64,000 nucleotides of DNA from Nitratireductor thuwali (GTDB lineage Bacteria; Pseudomonadota; Alphaproteobacteria; Rhizobiales; Rhizobiaceae): positions 1,920,001 to 1,984,000 of the forward strand of contig NZ_CP030941.1 in the NCBI RefSeq assembly GCF_036621415.1, written 5' to 3'. The position numbers were made by a program, and so were the translations under genes. The notes under the pieces were generated by a model, which was given only the letters and a program-made list of their open reading frames with translations, made no database searches and was not told the origin of the DNA. Positions 47,173 to 54,200 of this stretch are shown here, piece after piece; the stretch's first letter is position 1; every line of letters begins with the position of its first letter.

Positions 47173-47577
47173 CTAAATCGCTGATTCCACTACAATCCAA
47201 CCCGCAAGAGGTGTCATCATGCCCGTGGACATTGGTCTGACTGTGCGCTTAACAATCTCCCTGCCCGCTGGCCGGGACCGTATGACTGCGGCAAGGCTAA
47301 AGCTGACATACAATCCGCAAAGCGTCTTGTCGTCTCGGCTATATCCTAGGCGCGGTCCTGCGAAGCTGGCTCCAGTTGCAGCAAGCCCGAATAGCTTATC
47401 TACATGAAAATCTCGGAAGTCCTGGCCACTACCGCCAGACAGTTGCCAAGCGCATAGGGTTAGATCGCCGTCGCCGTCATAGCCGAGAGCATGAGGCTCA
47501 ACGGTTCTGACGCGGCCCTTATACGTGAATGTCAGCACATGACGGTTGCTTATCGCGTCACATATCAGGTTTTGCAT
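47173..47577 (-). CDS. WYL-like small protein, C-terminus altered
   Basis: A 134-residue protein resembling a free-standing WYL domain: ICDAISNRHVLTFTYKGRVRTVEPHALGYDGDGDLTLCAWQLSGGSGQDFRDFHVDKL, then GASFAGPRLGYSRDDKTL. WYL domains bind ligands or nucleotides and regulate phage defence and stress genes. I expect relatives to end soon after the DDKTL segment. Here the frame continues another 45 residues without a recognisable pattern, so the 3' end may have been altered by mutation or rearrangement. The start is the ATG at 47577, 29 bp from the divergent coiled-coil/winged-helix gene. Confidence 0.7.
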   Translation of the reverse strand: MQNLICDAISNRHVLTFTYKGRVRTVEPHALGYDGDGDLTLCAWQLSGGSGQDFRDFHVDKLFGLAATGASFAGPRLGYSRDDKTLCGLYVSFSLAAVIRSRPAGREIVKRTVRPMSTGMMTPLAGWIVVESAI

Positions 47578-47606
47578 GGTCGCCTCCCAAACATCGGGAG
47601 TAAAGC

Positions 47607-48053
47607 ATGAGGCCGGCAAGAACGGAAACATTCGACCATACCATCACCGGCCTGCTTGCCAAGTGTGCCGAGTTGTTCGGGGAAGCCGAGCGTATCAGGG
47701 ACCGCCTGGCCGAGATAAAGAACGACATAGGCGCGATAGACCGGACCTTAAACGTACTTGGATATGACGGCGATCTGGACGCAGCCATGCCGCGCCAGAA
47801 GCGCGAAGTCATCTTTGGCCGGGGCGAACTGTCAAAAGCGATCTACAGGGAGCTACGCCACGCGGAAGGGCCGCTATCCAGCCGGGACATCGCCCGCGAG
47901 ATCGTCGCCATGCGCGGCGAAGATGCGCGTGGTAGAAAGTACCTATCGGACCTGACAAAGCGCGTCAGCAAGGCGTTGCGCGGCATGCGCGAGGAAGGGC
48001 ATGTGCGCAGCGTGGAGGATGTGAAGGGGAATTTGGTGTGGGAGCGGCGTTAA
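47607..48053 (+). CDS. Coiled-coil plus winged-helix protein of unknown function
   Basis: A 148-residue protein. Residues about 10-50 form a charged heptad-type helix (LLAKCAELFGEAERIRDRLAEIKNDIGAIDRTLNVLG). Residues about 70-148 read as a winged helix (GELSKAIYRELRHAEGPLSSRDIAREIV, YLSDLTKRVSKALRGMREEGHVRSVEDVKGNLVW). It is likely a DNA-binding protein that dimerises through the coil. The stop UAA is the first of four in-frame UAA codons (48051, 48063, 48075, 48087) carried by a 12-bp tandem repeat. A UGA follows at 48105, so readthrough would add 18 residues. Confidence 0.78.
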   Translation: MRPARTETFDHTITGLLAKCAELFGEAERIRDRLAEIKNDIGAIDRTLNVLGYDGDLDAAMPRQKREVIFGRGELSKAIYRELRHAEGPLSSRDIAREIVAMRGEDARGRKYLSDLTKRVSKALRGMREEGHVRSVEDVKGNLVWERR

Positions 48054-48096
48054 TTACGAGGCTAATTACGAGGCTAATTACGACGCTAATTACGAC
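48049..48096 (+). repeat. Four tandem 12-bp repeats carrying in-frame UAA codons
   Basis: Four copies of G(T/C)TAATTACGA(G/C) begin at 48049, 48061, 48073 and 48085. Because 12 is a multiple of three, each copy puts TAA TTA CGA in the reading frame of the preceding gene. Each unit also contains the palindrome TAATTA, so the array could equally be a protein-binding site. Confidence 0.9.
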
Positions 48097-48247
48097 GTTG
48101 TATTTGATAGAGAACTTGTTGCGACTTTCGCAACACGTTCAATTGCCCGAATCAACAAGATTGACGTGCAATTTAGGTGCCGATGGATCATATTTCAGAT
48201 GGAAGCGATGGAAACGCCCCGGAGAGGCTTCATCATTTCCAAGAAGG

Positions 48248-48324
48248 TGGCGCCCTCGGCGGGACTCGAACCCGCAACACGGAACTTAGTAGGGACCTGC
48301 TCTATCCATTGAGCTACGAGGGGC
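48248..48324 (-). tRNA. Degenerate tRNA-Arg-like gene (anticodon ACU)
   Basis: A 77-base tRNA-like sequence with encoded CCA, an intact D arm (GCTC/GAGC, loop AATGGATA with the A typical of arginine tRNAs) and an intact T arm (GCGGG/CCCGC). Defects: the acceptor reads GCCCCTCG, one C more than needed to pair with CGAGGGC, and the anticodon stem GGTCC/GTTCC has U-U and C-U mismatches. The loop CTACTAA gives anticodon ACU, which would read serine codons AGU. The scaffold is Arg-like, possibly derived from an Arg(CCU) gene with loop CTCCTAA. Probably a pseudogene or a specialised tRNA. Confidence 0.65.
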
Positions 48325-48334
48325 TACCTTTTGA

Positions 48335-48366
48335 GAAAGCCGGGAAGTTGCCGCTTCCCGGCTTTC
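48335..48366. terminator. Strong hairpin between the accessory gene and the degenerate tRNA
   Basis: GAAAGCCGGGAAG (48335-48347) pairs perfectly with CTTCCCGGCTTTC (48354-48366) around TTGCCG. It lies 7 bases past the stop of the minus-strand gene. It has no clear U-tract on the minus side. Confidence 0.6.
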
Positions 48367-48373
48367 TGATTCT

Positions 48374-48790
48374 TCAATTTACAGCGCGCAATGGGCTGCG
48401 GTCAAAAGGGTTTTCGTCCTTTGGAGCGAACTGCTTCTCGTAATAGCGCTCACCCCAATACACCAGAACGCCGTCGCTTTTGAGGCGTGACAGGATTGAT
48501 CCTACTGTATCCTTGGCTACGGACGGAACCTTTTGACGAACAAGCGAATCAACCTCAGCGGTTGTCGCCCCTTCATGTCCTGCTTGGTGCATGATATCCA
48601 AAACAACAGGCTTGATGCTCGGTGAACGGGTTCGACGCGCAGGCTTGTCAGCCTGTTTTGGTGCATCCCCGTTCATTTGCCCCAACAGCCTAATCAGCAA
48701 CTCCTCCTCTACACGCAGCTTTTCGATGTCGCTACGAACGCGTTGCAGCTCGGCCTCTATCGTTTTCATTTGTTCTCTCGCGCTAGCCAT
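48374..48790 (-). CDS. Coiled-coil plus winged-helix protein, encoded just after a tRNA
   Basis: A 138-residue protein. Residues about 4-42 form a coiled coil (MKTIEAELQRVRSDIEKLRVEEELLIRLLGQM), a basic Lys/Arg/Pro linker follows, and residues about 58-125 resemble a winged helix (IKPVVLDIMHQAGHEGATTAEVDSLVRQKV, DTVGSILSRLKSDGVLVYWGERYYE). This is the same overall plan as the 148-residue protein at 47.6 kb without obvious identity. The start at 48790 has AAGGAAAG just upstream and lies 27 bases past the tRNA CCA end, so tRNA and mRNA are probably one transcript. Function unknown. Confidence 0.75.
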   Translation of the reverse strand: MASAREQMKTIEAELQRVRSDIEKLRVEEELLIRLLGQMNGDAPKQADKPARRTRSPSIKPVVLDIMHQAGHEGATTAEVDSLVRQKVPSVAKDTVGSILSRLKSDGVLVYWGERYYEKQFAPKDENPFDRSPLRAVN

Positions 48791-48817
48791 TCTGCTTTCC
48801 TTCTTTGGTAGCGATGG

Positions 48818-48906
48818 TGGTGCCCGCAGCCGGATTCGAACCGGCACGCCCCGGAGAGGACTTCGGTTTTAAAGACCGCTGCGTCTACCAATTCCGCCAT
48901 GCGGGC
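48818..48906 (-). tRNA. Class II (Leu-like) tRNA with anticodon UUA: putative ochre suppressor
   Basis: An 89-base class II tRNA with encoded CCA. Acceptor GCCCGCA pairs perfectly with TGCGGGC, with discriminator A. The D region GGCGGAATTGGTAGACGC is Leu-like, and the T arm is GCCGG/CCGGC with loop TTCGAAT. The long variable arm contains CCTC-TCC-GGGG. The anticodon arm GCGGT/ACCGA has four good pairs (outer G-A) and loop CTTTAAA, so positions 34-36 are TTA, which pairs with the stop codon UAA. A normal Leu(UAA) tRNA would have CTTAAAA in this loop, a single difference at position 35. Confidence 0.8.
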
Positions 48907-48915
48907 ATGGTTGAT

Positions 48916-48944
48916 TGATTACATTATCAAGGCGGTTTTGTCAA
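48916..48944 (-). promoter_or_regulatory. Possible promoter of the UUA tRNA
   Basis: On the minus strand TTGACA (48939-48944) lies 17 bases before TAATCA (48916-48921), in an AT-rich stretch just upstream of the tRNA. An alternative pair is TTGACG (48948-48953) with GATAAT (48923-48928) at 19 bases. Confidence 0.45.
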
Positions 48945-48949
48945 TAGCG

Positions 48950-49645
48950 TCAACTAGCATTCCGCTGCCAATACCCCGCCCAAACACCGTTGACAGCATG
49001 ATTGAGCGCACCGCCTAGCAGAGCGAAGGCATTCCCACCGTTCGACCGGCGGCGGTGATCCTCCAGCCACGCGGCATGGTTTGCGTATTGATACAGGTAC
49101 TTGTGCGAGACGTGGTGATCCTGCCCACCGACCATACGGCGCAGGTGAGAGAAGTAGCTTTCGACCCAATTCGTATGCTTGCCGTTGAAGTCGCTATAGG
49201 CTTCGCTGTGATTGATGCGGCCCGTCCCGAACTGCATTTCCAGCACGTCCCAATGGCTCGCCTCATCAGCAAACAGCTTGGCATTGGCAACCATGCGGGC
49301 GCGGGCGACCTCGACGCCATCGGCTTCGCGGTGACGGACGAATGACAGGGTGCGGCCCTTTCGCTCGCGAAGGGCGATAACGACGCGGCGGCGGTCGGAA
49401 CGGTTCTCTGTGCGGCGACGGTCGCGGCGATCTTCCTCGCGGTTCTCTTGGCGGACATGACTGCCGAAGTATGCGCCGTCGATCTCGACTTCGCCGTCGA
49501 GGATTTGCTCGGCGGTTCTCGGCAGCAAGCGCCTCACGCAGCTTGTGCGCCAGGACAAAGGCGGTCTTGTACTGCACGTTGAGATCGCGGGAGAACTGGA
49601 CCGCCGACATTCCCTTGGAGCCGTTCACAAACAGGCAAATCCCCA
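48950..49645 (-). pseudogene. IS1595-family transposase remnant, N-truncated and frameshifted
   Basis: Two overlapping frames together cover the C-terminal part of an IS1595/ISXO2-type transposase. The first (from about 49640) reads LFVNGSKGMSAVQFSRDLNVQYKTAFVLAHKLREALAAE. The second (to 48950) continues with EVEIDGAYFGSHVRQENREEDRRDRR (first catalytic Asp), then HTNWVESYFSHLRRMVGGQDHHVSHKYLYQYANHAAW. The frame changes near 49510-49530. The N-terminal zinc-ribbon region is missing, so the gene is dead. No terminal inverted repeats were recognised. Confidence 0.82.
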
Positions 49646-49778
49646 CATCGTCATCCTCAGCGCAAGAATCAGGGGCGCGCTCGCAGAACGGAGTTGGTGG
49701 CGAAGGTCGGGGCGGCCTCCATCGACGCTGGCTGAGAGAAGTCATGAATCCTCGTAGTTGATGACGACAGCGGGTGCC

Positions 49779-51170
49779 TCAGCCCGGCGCCACCTGGTAT
49801 TGGCGGCTGCTGACGAAGGGCAGGAGCGCCAGGCCGACGGCGAAGAGCACGAGGATCGGCGTCACGCCCAGGCGCTGCGCGTCTTCCGGAGCGAGGGAAA
49901 AGGCCGCGGACGAGAAATAGGCCGTGGCGGCCGCCACCGCGAACGGGCCGATGAAGGTCGTTGCCTTGCCCGACAGGGCATAGAGCCCGAAGGCTTCGGT
50001 CACCCGCTCGCGCGCCACCTGGTCGACCAGCAAGGTGCGCGAGGCGGCCTGGATCGCCCCGCCGGCGGCGCCGATGAACCCGCCTGCCACGAAGAAGGCG
50101 ATGTCGGGCACGGAGGAGCCGGCCCCGCCCAGCGGAATGAAGAACACCTCCGTGCGGGTGGTCGAGATCACCAGCAGGCAGCACGCCGACAGGATGAGGA
50201 TCGCCAGCGTCACAACGGCCTTCGGTCCGAAGGCCTGGTCCATGCGCCCGCCCGCCCATGCGCCCAGCGCGCCGGTGACATTGGCCAATATGCCGAACAG
50301 GCCGATCAGCGTGATCGACCAGCCGAGCACGCCGGCCGCATAGATGCCGCCGAAGGCATAGAGCGCGTTGAGCGCGTCGCGATAGAACATCGAGGAAAGC
50401 AGGAAGCTGAAATAGCTGCGCTCGGTGGGAAGCCGCCGAATGGTCTGTGCCAGCCGGCCCAGCCCCTCGCGCACGGCCCCCGCCACCGCCTTGCGGCGCG
50501 GCTGGTCGGGCGTGAAGAACAGCATCGGCAGGACGAAGACGGCGTACCACAGGGCGGTCAGCGGCCCGGCGGCGCGGTCGCCCTCGCGCGCGGCGGCGTC
50601 GAGCCCGAAGATCGGCTCCAGGCCGAGCAATGTGCGTCCGGTCTCCGGTGACGCCGACATGAAGCCCAGCACCAGAACGAGCGATACCAGCCCGCCGAGA
50701 TAGCCCAGGCCCCAGGCCGAGCCGGACAGCCGCCCGAGCTCGGCGCGCGGCACCAGATTGGGCATCATCGCATTGTTGAAGACGGCGGCATATTCCATGC
50801 CGAACACGGCGAGCGCGATGAGGATGAGCACAGGCCCCAGCGTCGCCATTCCCGGCGCCGCGAACCACAGGCCGGCGCAGGCCAGCACCCCGATGAGCGA
50901 GAAAGCCAGGATCCATGGCTTGCGCGGCCCCGTCGCATCCGCGATGGCGCCCAGCACAGGCGAGGAGAGCGCGATGGCCAGGCCGCCGGCGCCGGTGGCC
51001 AGACCCCACAATTCCTGCCCCCGCGCCGCATCCGGCGCGACGGAGGCGGCGAAATAGGGTGCGAAGACGAAGGTGATGATGAGCGTGTGGAAGGGCTGCT
51101 GCGCCCAATCGAAAAGCATCCAGCCCCAGATACCGCGGCGCGGAACCGCCACGCGCTCGACCATTGCCAT
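49779..51170 (-). CDS. MFS transporter, UMF1/Atg22-like family
   Basis: A 463-residue, 12-span inner-membrane protein. The family opening GIWGWMLFDWAQQPFHTLIITFVFAPYFA is followed by SPVLGAIADATGPRKPW (motif A) and FNNAMMPNLVPRAELGRLSGSAWGLGYLGGL, characteristic of UMF1 proteins. The C-terminal half has GGAIQAASRTLLVDQVARERVTEAFGLYALSGKATTFIGP. Relatives include yeast vacuolar amino-acid exporters; the bacterial substrate is unknown. The start is the ATG at 51170 or 51164. Confidence 0.9.
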   Translation of the reverse strand: MAMVERVAVPRRGIWGWMLFDWAQQPFHTLIITFVFAPYFAASVAPDAARGQELWGLATGAGGLAIALSSPVLGAIADATGPRKPWILAFSLIGVLACAGLWFAAPGMATLGPVLILIALAVFGMEYAAVFNNAMMPNLVPRAELGRLSGSAWGLGYLGGLVSLVLVLGFMSASPETGRTLLGLEPIFGLDAAAREGDRAAGPLTALWYAVFVLPMLFFTPDQPRRKAVAGAVREGLGRLAQTIRRLPTERSYFSFLLSSMFYRDALNALYAFGGIYAAGVLGWSITLIGLFGILANVTGALGAWAGGRMDQAFGPKAVVTLAILILSACCLLVISTTRTEVFFIPLGGAGSSVPDIAFFVAGGFIGAAGGAIQAASRTLLVDQVARERVTEAFGLYALSGKATTFIGPFAVAAATAYFSSAAFSLAPEDAQRLGVTPILVLFAVGLALLPFVSSRQYQVAPG

Positions 51171-51230
51171 TGCTCGCTTGCCCTTAGTTTCTTGCCGGAA
51201 GCCGGTGTCCGTTTCGTCCGATCATGCGCG

Positions 51231-54200
51231 TCAGCCGGCCAGGTCGGCCATGAGGCCCGATGCCACCGTAAGCCGCGATATGGTGATGTCGCTGCCCTCG
51301 GTCAGCGTGTGCAGCCGCTCGCGCACCCGCACGACGCGTTCGCCGCCGGCCTCGACCCAAAGCTCGGCCGGATCGTCGGCATCCCGGTAGGCGGTCATCG
51401 CCGAGACCGCCATCGAGCGGCGCGCCGTATCGATCATGTCGAGTGCGCGCTGCAGCGCCAGCCCGTCATAATAGTCGGAAGGCGTGATCGCCTGGGCCGC
51501 GTCCTCGATGCGGCTGATGCGGAAGGCCTCGCTGACGCCGAAGAACGCCCTGGCGGCCTTCGGCAATTGTGCCTCCGCAAGGCCGGCCGCCGCCACGATG
51601 TCCGGCACCAGCTCGGAGACGCCGAGGAAGGAAAGCCGGCGGGCGAGATCCTCCGGCGCGCCGTCATTGACGAACCGCGTGGTGCGCTCGGCGATGCGCG
51701 TGCTGAGAAAGGCCGGCAGAATGGCCCCCAGCTCCGGCTCCAAAGTGGCGCGCGCCTGCGAGAGCTGTTCGATGCGCTCGCCGACCTCGACCGTGGCGTC
51801 GCCGTTCTTGAGCTGCCAGGCGGTGGCCGAGTGGATGAGACGCCAGACCTCCAGATAAAGGCGAAGCTGCACCTGCCCGTCGATCCTGTTGTCCAGCGCG
51901 TCGATGGCGGCGAACAGCGACCGGAGGTCGAAGCCGTCGCGCACCACCGCATAGGCGGCCACGATCTCGTGGGCCGGCCGGCCGGTCATATCCTGCAGGC
52001 GCGTGACGAAGGTGGGCCCGCCGCGGTCGATGACGTCATTGGCCAGCTCGGTGGCGATGATCTCCCTGCGCAGGCGGTGCCCGCGGATCTCGGCGGCATA
52101 TTTCCCGCGCATGCGCTGCGGGAAATAGGCGAAAAGGTCCTCCTCGAAATGCGGCTCGTCGGGCAGGCGGCTTGCCACCAGCTCGTCGAAAAGCACGATC
52201 TTGGCATAGGCGAGCAGCACGCCGATCTCGGCCCGGGTCAGCGCCTCGCCGCGCGCCTCGCGGTCGGAAAGGGCCTGGGGGCCGGGCAGATATTCCACCG
52301 CGCGGTCGAGTAGGCCGGCGCTTTCGAACACGGTCATCATGCGCGCCTGGTGGGGCAGGTCGGAAAGGCCCCGCTGCTCCACCAGGGAGATCGCCAGCGT
52401 CTGCCGGTAGTTGTTCTCCAGAACCAGGCCTGCGACCTCCTCGGTCATCTCGGCCAGCAGCTTGTTGCGGGCCTTGCGGGTGAGCGCCCCGCTGCGCATG
52501 GCGGCGGCAAGCGCGATCTTGATGTTGACCTCGAGATCGGACGAGTTGACGCCGCCCGAATTGTCGATGGCGTCCGAGTTGGAGCGGCCGCCATGCATAT
52601 TGTATTCGATGCGGCCCTTCTGGGTGACGCCGAGATTGGCGCCCTCGCCGATGACCTTGGCGCCCACTTCCGGCGCGGTGACGCGGATCGCGTCATTGGC
52701 GCGGTCGCCCACATCCTGGTTCGATTCGGTGGTGGCCCGCACATAGGTGCCGATGCCGCCGAACCAGAGGAGGTCGACCTCGGCCTTGAGGATGGCCTGC
52801 ATGATCTCGGCCGGCGAGCCGGTCGTCTTGTCCATGCCGATCGCGTCGGCCGCTTCCCTGCTCAGGCTGATCTGCTTTTGCGAGCGTGAAACGACGATGC
52901 CGCCCTTCGACAGCTTCGACTTGTCGTAATCCTGCCAGGAGGATCGGCCCATGTCGAAAAGCCGCTTGCGCTCGGCAAAGCTGGCGGCCGTATCAGGGTC
53001 GGGATCGATGAAGATGTCGCGATGGTCGAAGGCGGCGATCAGCCTCGTGCAGGGCGACAGCAGCATGCCGTTGCCGAACACGTCGCCCGACATGTCGCCC
53101 ACGCCGACGACGGTGAAGGGCTCGTTCTGAATGTCGCGGTTCATCTCGCGGAAGTGCCGCTTGACGGCTTCCCAGGCGCCGCGCGCGGTGATGCCCATCT
53201 GCTTGTGGTCGTAGCCCGCCGAACCGCCCGAAGCGAAGGCGTCGTCCAGCCAGAATCCGTGCTTCTGGCTTATCTCGTTGGCCGTGTCGGAAAAGGTCGC
53301 GGTGCCCTTGTCGGCCGCGACCACGAAATAGGGATCGTTGACGTCGTGGCGCACCACGTTTTCGGGCGGCACGACCTCGTCGCCGTCCAGATTGTCGGTG
53401 ATGGAAAGCAGGCTCGAGATGAAGTTTATATAGGCCGCGCGCCCGGCCTCGAACACCTCCTGGCGGCTGCCGCCATTCGGCAGGCGGCGCGGATAGAAGC
53501 CGCCCTTGGCGCCCACCGGCACGATGACGCCGTTCTTGACCTGCTGGGCCTTCACGAGACCGAGCACCTCGGTGCGGTAGTCCTGCGCCCGGTCCGACCA
53601 GCGCAGGCCGCCGCGCGCCACCGGGCCGAAACGCAGATGCACGCCTTCGACTTCCGGACCGTAGACGAATATCTCGCGCCAGGGCCGCGGCTGCGGCAGT
53701 CCTTCAACGGCGCGGGAATCGAACTTCAGCGCCAGCGAATAGTTGCCCGTCAGGCGGTCGCGCGCGAACCAGTTGGTCCTCAGCGTCGACTTGATCAGGT
53801 TCAGCATGCGGCGGATGATGGTGTCGTCGTCGAGGCTGGGCACATCGTCGAGGGCCGCCTCTATGTCGCCTTCGACCTTGGCCGACCGTTCCCGGGACAC
53901 GCCTTCCTCCGCCGCCGCCGGCGAAAAGCGCGCGGTGAACAGGTGGAAGAGGCCGGCCGCGATATGCGGATAGCGGTTGAGCGTCGCAGCGATGAAATCC
54001 TGGCTCTGCGGGATGCTGGCCTGGTGCAGGAAACGGCTATAGGCGCGCAGCACCGCGATCTCCGAAACGCGCAGCCGCGCCGTCTGGGCCAGCGCATTGA
54101 AGCCGTCATTGTCGTATTCCCGCCGCCATACGGACAGGAACACCTCCTCGAAGAGAGCGCCATTGTCGGAAAGATCGATGGCGCCGGGATAGGCGTTCTC

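Noticed and set aside
48049-48096. Tandem repeats as a CRISPR array
   Set aside because: The 12-bp units are contiguous with no spacers, and no cas genes are present.
48038-48289. A short frame encoding a repeated LITR/LITT peptide
   Set aside because: It is only another reading frame of the 12-bp tandem repeat and starts inside the preceding gene; no ribosome binding site.
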